A stretch of 32,321 bases of DNA from Comamonadaceae bacterium (GTDB lineage: Bacteria > Pseudomonadota > Gammaproteobacteria > Burkholderiales > Burkholderiaceae_C): the NCBI GenBank assembly GCA_947372495.1, contig CANBTZ010000007.1, positions 1-32,321 of the forward strand, read 5' to 3'. Under the pieces are notes generated by a model. It saw nothing but the letters and a program-made list of their open reading frames with translations, ran no database searches and was not told the origin of the DNA. How positions within the stretch are numbered: position 1 is the stretch's first letter; each line of letters begins with the position of its first letter. The position numbers and the translations under genes are program-made. Shown here in pieces: positions 1-8,666 of this stretch.

Positions 1-476
1 GGATGACCGTGTCCCATGCCCTGACCCATGCGGTGAGCCATGAAGCGTGCCGTTTCAACATCGAACGTTTTTTTCTGATCGGCGTTCAGGCTGGCATAAA
101 AGGTTTTGGTGGCCTCGGCGCGTTTTTGCATGTGGGCATCCCGTTGCGCTTTGAAGGCCTGCATCTGGTCGATGCGCTCAGGTGTGGTGAGCTTGGCGAG
201 TGCCGCAGGGTCCGGCCGTGGCAAAGCTTGGGCTGGCGGCTGCATGGTTTGTTCAAAAGCGATCCAGGACGCGTCTTGACCCGCTTGCAGCTGCAGCTTG
301 GCCTTGAGCTCATTCAGGTGCTTGTGGTGGCGCTCGGCCATGCGTTGGTGCATTTTTTCCATGCGAGCAGGGCGCTGGGCATCTGGTGCAGGTGTCGGAG
401 GCGTTTGGGCGAACGCAGTGCCTGCCAGCGAAGACAGCAGGCCCGCAGTGATCAACAGACGGTGGGTGATTTTCAT
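1..476 (-). CDS. Spy/CpxP-like LTXXQ-motif periplasmic protein (C-terminus truncated by window edge)
   Basis: Reverse-strand reading from ATG at 476 stays open to base 1: MKITHRLLITAGLLSSLAGTAFAQTPPTPAPDAQRPARMEKMHQRMAERHHKHLNELKAKLQLQAGQDASWIAFEQTMQPP...LTTPERIDQMQAFKAQRDAHMQKRAEATKTFYASLNADQKKTFD. Signal peptide (AFA/Q) and LTxxQ/Spy-type composition. Missing from the ORF track because there is no stop in the window. Confidence 0.8.
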   Translation of the reverse strand, partial: MKITHRLLITAGLLSSLAGTAFAQTPPTPAPDAQRPARMEKMHQRMAERHHKHLNELKAKLQLQAGQDASWIAFEQTMQPPAQALPRPDPAALAKLTTPERIDQMQAFKAQRDAHMQKRAEATKTFYASLNADQKKTFDVETARFMAHRMGQGMGHGH

Positions 477-540
477 CAAAGTTCCTTTCAAAGAAGGGCC
501 TGAAAGCCCATGCGTTCAGGTTGAAGCCCATTGTGGGCAC

Positions 541-583
541 AGTGTGTAAAGCGACCATGCACAAGCACACCTGCTGTGTAAAG
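541..583 (-). promoter_or_regulatory. Two direct repeats of CTTTACACA (minus-strand sense) upstream of the Spy-like gene, 32 bp apart
   Basis: Plus strand TGTGTAAAG at 543-551 and again at 575-583, in the intergenic region before the ATG at 476. Confidence 0.35.
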
Positions 584-597
584 TTGAATCAATTGGC

Positions 598-615
598 GCA
601 CCACAACCGTGGTGC
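598..615 (-). terminator. Hairpin just downstream of the pirin stop (possible weak terminator)
   Basis: GCACCAC-aacc-GTGGTGC, perfect 7-bp arms with a 4-nt loop, immediately after the pirin stop on the minus strand. No convincing U-tract follows. Confidence 0.3.
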
Positions 616-620
616 AACGT

Positions 621-1499
621 TCACTGGCTCAGCCGCCCAGCCTGAAAGTCTTCGACGGCCTGCATCAGCTCCTCTCGCGTGTTCATCACAAAGGGCCCGT
701 ATTGCGCAATCGGTTCACCCAGTGGCTGGCCTGCGATCAAGAGTGCACGGGTTCCGGCGCTCGCGCGCAGTTGCACACCATCGCCTTCGTTGCGCAGCAC
801 GCCCATGCGGTGCAGTGGCACATCCTGGGCTTCGCCGTTTGCGCTCAGCACCTGCAAGGTACCCCTGTAGACGTAAACAAAGGCGTTGTGTGTGTTGGCT
901 ACAGGCTGGCTGAAAGTCTGGTCACCCGAAAAATGCAAGTCCAAATAAAGGGGATCGGTGGGGTACGCGCTGACCGGTCTGGCCATGGCGCCTGGCACAC
1001 CGTGGCAGTGGCCCGAGATGATGCGCACCTGCACACCTTCGGGCGTGGTCACCTCGGGAATGCTGTCGCTTTGGATGTCCTTGTACCAGGGCGTGCACAT
1101 TTTCTGGTGCGATGGCAGGTTCAACCAGAGCTGAAAACCTTCCATCACACCTTCTTCCTGCTCGGGCATTTCGCTGTGGATCACACCTCGCCCGGCAGTC
1201 ATCCACTGCACGCCACCGTTTTGCAACAGGCCTTGGGCGCCCGTGCTGTCTTGGTGGCGCATGCGGCCCGCAATCATGTAGGTCACCGTTTCAAAACCCC
1301 GGTGCGGGTGGTCCGGGAAACCGGCACCGTAGTCCTTGGGGTCGTCGCTGCCAAACTGGTCGAGCATCAAAAACGGGTCCAGGCGTTGCTGCCATTCACC
1401 GGTGAGCACGCGGGTGAGCCGTACGCCCGCGCCGTCACGGGTGGCGCGGCCTGCCACCAGGGTTTCCAAGCCGCGTGGATTTTCAACAAACAAGGTCAT
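621..1499 (-). CDS. Pirin family protein
   Basis: MTLFVENPRGLETLVAGRATRDGAGVRLTRVLTGEWQQRLDPFLMLDQFGSDDPKDYGAGFPDHPHRGFETVTYMIAGRMRHQDSTGAQGLLQNGGVQWMTAGRGVIHSEMPEQEEG: classical pirin cupin motifs (FPDHPHRGFETVTY, WMTAGRGVIHSEMP). Confidence 0.95.
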   Translation of the reverse strand: MTLFVENPRGLETLVAGRATRDGAGVRLTRVLTGEWQQRLDPFLMLDQFGSDDPKDYGAGFPDHPHRGFETVTYMIAGRMRHQDSTGAQGLLQNGGVQWMTAGRGVIHSEMPEQEEGVMEGFQLWLNLPSHQKMCTPWYKDIQSDSIPEVTTPEGVQVRIISGHCHGVPGAMARPVSAYPTDPLYLDLHFSGDQTFSQPVANTHNAFVYVYRGTLQVLSANGEAQDVPLHRMGVLRNEGDGVQLRASAGTRALLIAGQPLGEPIAQYGPFVMNTREELMQAVEDFQAGRLSQ

Positions 1500-1549
1500 G
1501 TGCGCAATGATGCCGTAAATGGAGTACGTTCACGGTCGATTGACACAGA

Positions 1550-1747
1550 TCAAGACTGAACCCGGTAACCTTCTTCGACAATGGCTTGGGCCAGTGCTTC
1601 GCGAGGTTGTTCAGAATCGACCTCGACTTTGTTTTGGCTGCGGTCGATGACGACCTGGGCCTGGGCATCCAGACTCAAGAGTGCTTTGGTCACGGCTTTT
1701 TCGCAGTGCCCACAGGTCATGCCTTCAACGGTGAAAATCTGCTTCAT
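1550..1747 (-). CDS. Heavy-metal-associated (HMA) domain protein, CopZ-like copper chaperone
   Basis: MKQIFTVEGMTCGHCEKAVTKALLSLDAQAQVVIDRSQNKVEVDSEQPREALAQAIVEEGYRVQS with the GMTCGHC motif. Start placed at ATG 1747, with AAGGA upstream. Confidence 0.9.
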   Translation of the reverse strand: MKQIFTVEGMTCGHCEKAVTKALLSLDAQAQVVIDRSQNKVEVDSEQPREALAQAIVEEGYRVQS

Positions 1748-1767
1748 GGCGCATCCTTGCAATTCAA

Positions 1768-1779
1768 ACCCTCATGGGT
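1768..1779. promoter_or_regulatory. Short dyad ACCC-TCAT-GGGT in the divergent chaperone/ATPase intergenic region (candidate MerR-family-type operator)
   Basis: ACCC(1768-1771) TCAT GGGT(1776-1779), centred between two divergent metal genes. Arms are short and this is not a full CueR consensus. Confidence 0.25.
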
Positions 1780-1815
1780 GTGTCACAAGCTTAAGTGAAA
1801 AAAAAGACAAACCAC

Positions 1816-4026
1816 ATGACCCAGATCAACGCGACCCAGACCATCGACATCGGCATCGGTGGCATGACGTGCGCCTCGTGCGTGGCGCGGGTCGAAAAGG
1901 CGCTGAACAAGGTGCCGGGCGTCACGTCTGCCACGGTGAACCTGGCCACCGAATCGGCCCGCATCGCCGTGGCAGACCCGGAACTCACCGATGCCCGCTT
2001 GCGCCGCGTCATCCGCGACGCAGGCTACGAGCCGCGTTCGATGGAAACCGCCGAAGCCGAGGCCAACAACCACTCGCCCTGGGCCGGTTTTGCGCCCGTG
2101 GCCTGGGGCCTTGCGCTGTCTGCACCGCTCGTGTTGCCCATGCTGGGCGGCCTGTGGGGCCAGCACTGGATGCTGCCCGCCTGGCTGCAGTTCGCACTGG
2201 CCACGCCAGTGCAGTTCATTTTGGGCGCACGGTTTTACAAAGCCGGCTGGCATGCCCTCAAGGCGCTTACAGGCAACATGGACCTGTTGGTTTCATTGGG
2301 CACCACTGCAGGCTGGCTGTTGTCGGTGTGGTTGTGGCTCACGGCCAGCGGGCACCATGCGCCGCACTTGTACTTTGAAGGCTCGGCGGTGGTCATCACC
2401 CTGGTGCTGTTGGGCAAATGGCTCGAAGCCCGCGCCAAGCGCCAGACCACCGAAGCCATCCGCGCCCTGCACGCCCTGCGGCCCGACAAGGCGCATTGGA
2501 TGGGTGAAGACGGTGAGGTCGATGTGCCCGTGGATGAAATCCTGTCGGGCGATTTGATCGTGGTGCGTCCAGGCGAGCGCTTTCCGCTCGACGGTGAGCT
2601 GGTCGAAGGCCAGACGCAGGTGGACGAATCCATGCTGACTGGCGAGCCTTTGCCCGTGTCCAAAGCCGTGGGTGCGCAGCTCACGGGCGGCTCGATCAAT
2701 GGCGACGGCCGTGTGCGCATGCGCGTGACAGCCGTGGGCCATGAGACGGTGCTCTCGCGCATCATCCGCTTGGTCGAAGACGCACAAGCTGCCAAGGCCC
2801 CCATCCAGCGTTTGGTGGACAAGGTGGCGGAGGTGTTTGTGCCGGTGGTCTTGCTGGTCGCCTTGCTCACCTTGGCTGTGTGGATGTTCCAGGGCGCCAA
2901 CTTTGAAACCGCCCTCATCCACGCCGTGGCGGTGCTGGTGATCGCTTGCCCTTGCGCGCTGGGGCTGGCCACGCCCGTGGCCATCATGGCGGGCACCGGG
3001 GTGGCGGCCAAACACGGCATTTTGATCAAGGACGCCCAGGCGCTCGAAACTGCGCACCGTGTGCAGACCGTGGCCTTTGACAAAACCGGCACCCTCACCG
3101 TGGGGCAACCGCGTTTGACGCACCAGGTGGCGGCAACCGGGCAAGACATGGCGCAGGCCTTGGGCTGGGCTGCCAGTGTGCAAAGTGGCAGCGAACACCC
3201 TCTGGCGCGCGCCGTGGTGGTGGCGGCCAAGGCGCAGGGTCTGGGCGTTTCGGCCCCCATCGACTTGACCGCTGTTCCCGGCCGGGGTGTGCAGGCCACG
3301 GTTGAGGGCCGCACCTTGCTGCTGGGCAGCTTGCGTTGGTTGCAACAAGAAGGCATGGACGAGCACCTGTGGGCCAGCGATGTGATCGCCTTGCAAGCGC
3401 AAGGGGCCACGCTGTCGGCCCTGGCCGAGCGCACCGCCATGGGCGTGCAAGGTTTGCTGCTCATGGCCTTTGGCGACGAACCCAAGGCGGGTGCTGCCGA
3501 GGCGCTGGCGGCTTTGCGCGCACGCGGCCTGAAGCTGGTGATGATCTCCGGCGACAACCAGGCCGCCGCCGAGGCCATGGCACGGCGACTTGGCTTGCGC
3601 CCCGAAGACGGCGAGGTGCTGGCCGACGTGCTGCCCGGCGACAAGGCCGCCAAGGTGCAGCAGTTGCGCTCAGGTGGGCGCATTGTGGCCATGGTGGGCG
3701 ATGGCGTGAACGACGCCCCTGCGCTGGCCGCCGCCGACGTGGGCTTGGCCATGGGCAACGGCACCGACGTGGCCATGCACGCGGCAGGCATCACCCTGAT
3801 GCGTGGCGATGTGGCATTGGTGGGCGCGGCGCTCGACATCTCGGCGCGCACCGTGGCCAAGATCCGGCAGAACCTGTTTTGGGCTTTTGCCTACAACGTG
3901 GCGGGCATCCCGCTGGCCGCTTTGGGCTACCTCAACCCGGTGATCGCGGGCGGAGCCATGGCCCTCAGCTCGGTGAGTGTCATGGGCAATGCGCTCTTGC
4001 TCAAGCGCTGGAAGCCGCGTGACTGA
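1816..4026 (+). CDS. copA: Copper-translocating P1B-type ATPase
   Basis: GMTCASC metal-binding motif, TGE (MLTGEPLPV), [19 protein letters not shown] (SEHPLARAV), [10 protein letters not shown]. Start could instead be GTG at 1795. Confidence 0.95.
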   Translation: MTQINATQTIDIGIGGMTCASCVARVEKALNKVPGVTSATVNLATESARIAVADPELTDARLRRVIRDAGYEPRSMETAEAEANNHSPWAGFAPVAWGLALSAPLVLPMLGGLWGQHWMLPAWLQFALATPVQFILGARFYKAGWHALKALTGNMDLLVSLGTTAGWLLSVWLWLTASGHHAPHLYFEGSAVVITLVLLGKWLEARAKRQTTEAIRALHALRPDKAHWMGEDGEVDVPVDEILSGDLIVVRPGERFPLDGELVEGQTQVDESMLTGEPLPVSKAVGAQLTGGSINGDGRVRMRVTAVGHETVLSRIIRLVEDAQAAKAPIQRLVDKVAEVFVPVVLLVALLTLAVWMFQGANFETALIHAVAVLVIACPCALGLATPVAIMAGTGVAAKHGILIKDAQALETAHRVQTVAFDKTGTLTVGQPRLTHQVAATGQDMAQALGWAASVQSGSEHPLARAVVVAAKAQGLGVSAPIDLTAVPGRGVQATVEGRTLLLGSLRWLQQEGMDEHLWASDVIALQAQGATLSALAERTAMGVQGLLLMAFGDEPKAGAAEALAALRARGLKLVMISGDNQAAAEAMARRLGLRPEDGEVLADVLPGDKAAKVQQLRSGGRIVAMVGDGVNDAPALAAADVGLAMGNGTDVAMHAAGITLMRGDVALVGAALDISARTVAKIRQNLFWAFAYNVAGIPLAALGYLNPVIAGGAMALSSVSVMGNALLLKRWKPRD

Positions 4027-4067
4027 GTTGGCCGAGGGGCTTGGTGAGCTTTGAGAATGCGGTTTTC

Positions 4068-4081
4068 TTGACTTGTGTCAC
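4068..4081. promoter_or_regulatory. Candidate CRP/FNR-superfamily site TTGAC-TTGT-GTCAC upstream of the hemerythrin gene
   Basis: TTGAC N4 GTCAC, one base from the dyad TTGAC-N4-GTCAA, about 57 bp before the ATG at 4138. Confidence 0.3.
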
Positions 4082-4137
4082 GGCGGCGCAGGCGCGAACG
4101 CGCCACACTGGCTGCAGTTCACACAAGGAGAGCCCCG

Positions 4138-4719
4138 ATGACCGTTCGCCGCAGCCTGCAAATCATCCGTGACGAGCACGCCTCACTGGCCGCCATGCTT
4201 CAATCCATGCGCATGATGGTCGAGCGCGGACCGTCCGAGAGCCGCACCCACTTCTTTGATGTGGTGCGCGCCATGCTGTTCTACATCGACGAGTTTCCCG
4301 AGCGCTTGCACCACCCCAAGGAGTCCAACCTGCTGTTCCCGAAGGTGGTCAAGGCCGCGCCCCAGGTGTTGGGGGCCATTGACCGGCTCGAGCGCGACCA
4401 CATGGTCAGTGAAAAGGCGGCTCGTGATTTGCAGCACCTGCTGTTGTCTTGGGAGCTGCTGGGCGCTTCACGGCGCGCGGCGTTCGAAGAAGCGTTCAAA
4501 AAATATGTGGACTTTTACCTGGACCACATGAACCTTGAAGAAAGCATCATCCTGCCCGAAGCCGAGCGGTGCTTGAGCGAGGAGGATTGGCGTGTATTGG
4601 ACGCCGCGTTTGCCGAAAACGCCGACCCGCTCACGGGCCACTTCGCGCCCCCGGCCGAATACGAAAAGCTCTTCAGCATGATCGTGGCGCGCGCACCCGC
4701 GCCGATTGGTTTAGGCTGA
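4138..4719 (+). CDS. Hemerythrin HHE domain-containing protein
   Basis: MTVRRSLQIIRDEHASLAAMLQSM...FYIDEFPERLHHPKESNLLFPKV...LERDHMVSEKA...FYLDHMNLEESIILPEAERCL: H..H-x-E-H hemerythrin spacing. ATG at 4138 preceded by AAGGAGA, so the longer track ORF start (4075) is not favoured. Confidence 0.9.
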   Translation: MTVRRSLQIIRDEHASLAAMLQSMRMMVERGPSESRTHFFDVVRAMLFYIDEFPERLHHPKESNLLFPKVVKAAPQVLGAIDRLERDHMVSEKAARDLQHLLLSWELLGASRRAAFEEAFKKYVDFYLDHMNLEESIILPEAERCLSEEDWRVLDAAFAENADPLTGHFAPPAEYEKLFSMIVARAPAPIGLG

Positions 4720-5592
4720 ACGCAGGCCAGTCACCGAGGCGTTCAGACCGTCGAGCAAGGCCCCTGCCAAAGCGGCCTTGCGCTTGGCTTCGGCCCGTTT
4801 GTTGGACGCCACATCGCTGAAGTCTTGAGGGATCACCACTTGCGGAATGACCACAAAAAAGCCGCTGGCTTCGGGTTCGGCGCCCAAGTCGCGCCACAGG
4901 CCTTCCAGGTCGACTTTGATCTTCATGCGGCGCACCGGGTTGAGCGCCACGCGCTGGCGGTTGGCCACCAGCAGCACACGCCCGCAGCCGAAGGTGTGGG
5001 CCAGTTGGCGCACCGCCTGCAGCAGCAACACCGAAGGGCGGTACCCGTGGAAACTTTTGGTGGCCTGGCGAATCAAATCTTTGGCGTCGTCATCGCGTGA
5101 GCCTTGCAAACGGGTGACCCGCATGTCGCAGCCGTCAGCATGGGGGGTCAGCAGGAAGGTGGCCGAATACAAAAAGCGCTCACCCCAGTACAGCTGCAGG
5201 CTCATTTCGCCTTCGCGGTGTCCGTCACGGATCGCCTGCAGACGCAGCGTGGCCAGCTCGCCTGTTTTGGTCTCGACCTGCGAGACCTGCAAGGGCTCGT
5301 GGGCCGATGCACTCAGCAAAGCACCCAGACCTTGCTGCGCCACCAAGCGGTAATGGTTCACGATCAGATCCACGCGCTGGGCGCAGCTCAGAGGCCGAAA
5401 CCCGTAGGGCCGGTAGATGCGCGTCAGCAGCTTGGGGAAGTCGGCCAACTGTTGCCACAGCACCGGGTGCGCGTGTACAAAACCGACCCACTGCCTAGTG
5501 GCCTGCGGGTAGAAAACCCGACCCAGCAAGAGCTTGACCCGTTCACGGGGGTGGTCCTTCAAACGGGTCCAGGTGTCTTGCCAGTCGTTCAT
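4711..5592 (-). CDS. VirK/YbjX family (DUF535) protein
   Basis: MNDWQDTWTRLKDHPRERVKLLLGRVFYPQATRQWVGFVHAHPVLWQQLADFPKLLTRIYRPYGFRPLSCAQRVDLIVNHYRLV...GCDMRVTRLQGSRDDDAKDLIRQATKSFHGYRPSVLLLQAVRQLAHTFGCGRVLLVANRQRV: resembles the YbjX/VirK family. ATG overlaps the stop of the upstream RND gene (ATGA). Confidence 0.8.
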   Translation of the reverse strand: MNDWQDTWTRLKDHPRERVKLLLGRVFYPQATRQWVGFVHAHPVLWQQLADFPKLLTRIYRPYGFRPLSCAQRVDLIVNHYRLVAQQGLGALLSASAHEPLQVSQVETKTGELATLRLQAIRDGHREGEMSLQLYWGERFLYSATFLLTPHADGCDMRVTRLQGSRDDDAKDLIRQATKSFHGYRPSVLLLQAVRQLAHTFGCGRVLLVANRQRVALNPVRRMKIKVDLEGLWRDLGAEPEASGFFVVIPQVVIPQDFSDVASNKRAEAKRKAALAGALLDGLNASVTGLRSA

Positions 5593-8500
5593 GCGTTCTC
5601 AGTGGGTGCGGTGTTCTTGGTGAACCAAGAAGCATAAAGCACAGGCAACACCACCAAGGTCAGCAAGGTGGCGGTGATCAAACCACCGATCACCACGATG
5701 GCCAAAGGCCGCTGTGTTTCCGAACCGATGTCGTGGCTGAGCGCCATGGGCAGCAAGCCCAGCGCTGCCAGCATGGCCGTCATCAACACCGTGCGCAGGC
5801 GTTGCTGCGCGCCTTCTTTGACAGCGTCGATCACGTTGTAGCCCGCGTTGCGCAGCTGCTGAAAGACCGACAGCATCACCACCCCGTTGAGCACGGCCTG
5901 CCCCGACAGCGCGATGAAACCGATGGCCGCCGACACCGACAGCGGGATGCTGAATATCCACAGCGCAATGAAGCCACCGATCAGGGCCAGCGGCACGTTG
6001 ATCAGGATCAGCGCCGCGGTCTTGACCGATTTGAACGCGTCAAACAGCAGCACAAAAATCAGCAGCAGCGAGATGGGCACCACCACTGACAGGCGCTGCA
6101 TGGCACGTTCTTGGTTCTCAAACTCGCCGGACCAGTTGACCGCGTAGTTCTCGGGAATCTTGACGTTCGCTTCCACACGTTGCTTCATGTCGGCCACGAC
6201 CGAACCCATGTCGCGGCCCTTGATGAAGATGCCAATCGCCATGGTGCGGCGACCCGCTTCGCGGGCGATGTTCATGGCCCCGCTGGCCTGGCGGATTTTG
6301 CTCACCGCGCCCAGCGTGGTGTAACCCCCGTTGGGGATGGCAATGGGGGTGCTCGGGAGCAAAGAGATGGAACGGTCATCTTCAGGCAGTCGCACGGCCA
6401 CGGCGAATTTGCGCTCGCCTTCCCAAATTTGGGTGGCGGCTTTGCCCGCCAAAGCCGCTTCGATCACGTCCTGGATGTCGCTCACGTTCAGGCCATAACG
6501 GGCAGCGCGTTCGCGGTCGATGTCGATCACCAACTGGGGCAGCTCGCCCAGGCGGTCCACCTCGGCGCGCTGGATGCCTTTGACCTGCTTGAACTCGTGC
6601 TGCATGGCTTCCACCAGGCGGCGCAGCTCACCCAAATCGTCGCCCGCGACCTTGACCACAATTTGGCCCTTGATCTGCGAGATGGATTCGAGCACGTTGT
6701 CGCGAATGGGTTGCGAGAATGCCGGATCGACGCCCGGGATGACGGCCAGGCGCTTGTCCATTTCCTCGACCAATTGCTCGTGCGTGAGGCCCTTGCGCCA
6801 CTCTTCGGCGGGTTTCACGTCCACAAACACCTCGGCCATGCTCAGCGTTTTGGGGTCGGTGCCGTCTTCGGGTTGGCCCGACTTGGACACCACGGTGCGC
6901 ACCTCAGGGATGGTCAGCAAAGCCTTGCGGGCCATGCGCAGCACGTTGGCCGCTTCGTTTTGCGAGACGCTCGCGGGCATGTCCCAGTTGACCCAGAAGG
7001 TGCCTTCGTTCAGCTCGGGCAAAAACTCCGAGCCCAGCCGGGATGCGGCGCCAATCGACAGCGCAAAGGCCGACAGCGCGATGACGACCACTTTGCGGCG
7101 GTGGGTCAGTGACCAGTCGAGCACGGGCGCATAAAACCGCTTGAGGGATGCGACCAAACGGTTGTCGCCGTGCGGCAGGTTCTTGCGCAGCATCCAGTAA
7201 GCCAGCAACGGCACCAGGGTGAGCGAGAAGATCAGCGAGCCGATCAGGGCCGTGGTCACCGACAGCGCCATGGGCTGGAAGATGCGCCCTTCGTGGCGCT
7301 GCAGCGCAAAAATCGGGATGTGCGCCGCGATGATGATCAGCATCGAAAACAGCGTCGGGCGGCCCACTTCGTTGGCCGCATCGGTGATCAGCGCCTTGCG
7401 CTCTTTGTCGCTCATGCCTTCGCCGCGTTCTGCCAGGCGGTGCATGATGTTCTCGATCACGATCACCGCCCCGTCCACGATGATGCCGAAGTCCATCGCG
7501 CCCAGACTCAGCAAGTTGGCGGGTACGCCCATGATCTTCAGGCCCATGAAGGTCGACAGCAGGGCCAGCGGAATGATCACCACCACGGCCAGTGTGGCGC
7601 GCAGGTTCGACAAGAACAGGTACAGCACCAGGGCCACCAGCAAGGCGCCTTCGACCATGTTCTTGAACACGGTCGACAGCGTCTTTTCCATCAACCAAGT
7701 GCGGTCATAAAAAGGCACGATCTGCACGCCCTTGGGCAAGCCGCGGTCGTTGAGCTGGGCAATGCGGTCCTTGACGGCCTTGAGCACCACGCTGGGGTTT
7801 TCACCTTTGCGCATGATGACGATGCCGATCACGGCGTCGTCGTCTTCGTCCTGCCCTGTGGTGCCCAGGCGCGGCACCGCGCCCAGTTTGATTTGGGCCA
7901 CATCGCGGATCAGGATGGGCGAGCCGTTGCGCGAGTCGAGCACGATCTGGCCGATTTCTTCGGGCGAACGCAAAAGGCCAATGCCCCGGATGGCAAACTG
8001 CTGTGCGCCTTGCGCCACATAGCTGCCGCCTGCGTTGGAGTTGCCGCGCCCGAGCGCGTCGAGCAGGTTTTGGAAGGTCAGCTTGTACGCACGCAGTTTG
8101 TCCAGGTCAGGTTGCACCTCGTACTGCTTGATGAAGCCACCCATGGCCACCACATCGGCCACGCCAGGCACTTGCCGCAAAGACCGTTCAATCGTCCAGT
8201 CCTCGACGGTGCGCAGGTCGGTCGTCGACAGGCCGTCACCCCGAATGCGGTAGCGCATGATTTCGCCCACGGGCGTGGCGTTGGGGGCGATGTTGACCTG
8301 CGCGCCTTGGGGCAGATCCACCGCGGCCAGGCGCTCGTTGACCTGTTGGCGCGATAGATTGACTTCGGCTTTTTCGTCAAAGGTGATGACGGTGAAGGAC
8401 AGGCCAAACTGGGTGTGCGAGAACACACGGATCGAATTGGGCAGGCCCGACAAGGCCGTCTCCAGCGGCAGGGTGACCTGCTTTTCGACCTCTTCGGCGG

Positions 8501-8666
8501 CACGGCCTGGGTACAGCGCGATCACCGTGACCTGGGTATCGGTCACGTCCGGAAAGGCCTCGACCGACAAATTCTTGAACGCCGTCACGCCTGCCATGAC
8601 AAACAGCAACAAACCAAGCACGATGAACAGCGGCTCGTTCAGGGCATAGTGGATCAGCTTTTTCAT
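5589..8666 (-). CDS. Heavy-metal efflux RND pump, CzcA family inner-membrane subunit
   Basis: 1025 aa; MKKLIHYALNEPLFIVLGLLLFVMAGVTAFKNLSVEAFPDVTDTQVTVIALYPGRAAEEVEKQVTLPLE..., TM4 motif DFGIIVDGAVIVIEN, RND repeat topology. Confidence 0.95.
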   Translation of the reverse strand: MKKLIHYALNEPLFIVLGLLLFVMAGVTAFKNLSVEAFPDVTDTQVTVIALYPGRAAEEVEKQVTLPLETALSGLPNSIRVFSHTQFGLSFTVITFDEKAEVNLSRQQVNERLAAVDLPQGAQVNIAPNATPVGEIMRYRIRGDGLSTTDLRTVEDWTIERSLRQVPGVADVVAMGGFIKQYEVQPDLDKLRAYKLTFQNLLDALGRGNSNAGGSYVAQGAQQFAIRGIGLLRSPEEIGQIVLDSRNGSPILIRDVAQIKLGAVPRLGTTGQDEDDDAVIGIVIMRKGENPSVVLKAVKDRIAQLNDRGLPKGVQIVPFYDRTWLMEKTLSTVFKNMVEGALLVALVLYLFLSNLRATLAVVVIIPLALLSTFMGLKIMGVPANLLSLGAMDFGIIVDGAVIVIENIMHRLAERGEGMSDKERKALITDAANEVGRPTLFSMLIIIAAHIPIFALQRHEGRIFQPMALSVTTALIGSLIFSLTLVPLLAYWMLRKNLPHGDNRLVASLKRFYAPVLDWSLTHRRKVVVIALSAFALSIGAASRLGSEFLPELNEGTFWVNWDMPASVSQNEAANVLRMARKALLTIPEVRTVVSKSGQPEDGTDPKTLSMAEVFVDVKPAEEWRKGLTHEQLVEEMDKRLAVIPGVDPAFSQPIRDNVLESISQIKGQIVVKVAGDDLGELRRLVEAMQHEFKQVKGIQRAEVDRLGELPQLVIDIDRERAARYGLNVSDIQDVIEAALAGKAATQIWEGERKFAVAVRLPEDDRSISLLPSTPIAIPNGGYTTLGAVSKIRQASGAMNIAREAGRRTMAIGIFIKGRDMGSVVADMKQRVEANVKIPENYAVNWSGEFENQERAMQRLSVVVPISLLLIFVLLFDAFKSVKTAALILINVPLALIGGFIALWIFSIPLSVSAAIGFIALSGQAVLNGVVMLSVFQQLRNAGYNVIDAVKEGAQQRLRTVLMTAMLAALGLLPMALSHDIGSETQRPLAIVVIGGLITATLLTLVVLPVLYASWFTKNTAPTENA

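Noticed and set aside
3-503. 166-aa plus-strand ORF at the left edge
   Set aside because: Antisense to the Spy-like gene, which has a signal peptide and family motifs; the plus reading shows no recognisable domain.
598-615. Treating the hairpin after pirin as a strong rho-independent terminator
   Set aside because: Stem is good but no U-tract follows on the relevant strand; kept only as a low-confidence feature.
2235-3860. 541-aa minus-strand ORF within copA
   Set aside because: Antisense to the conserved P-type ATPase motifs; low-complexity Ala/Ser/Thr composition typical of high-GC shadow ORFs.
6111-8357. Long plus-strand ORFs (333 and 395 aa) within the RND pump gene
   Set aside because: His/Gln/Arg-rich shadow translations opposite a strongly conserved RND protein; no independent RBS or domain evidence.
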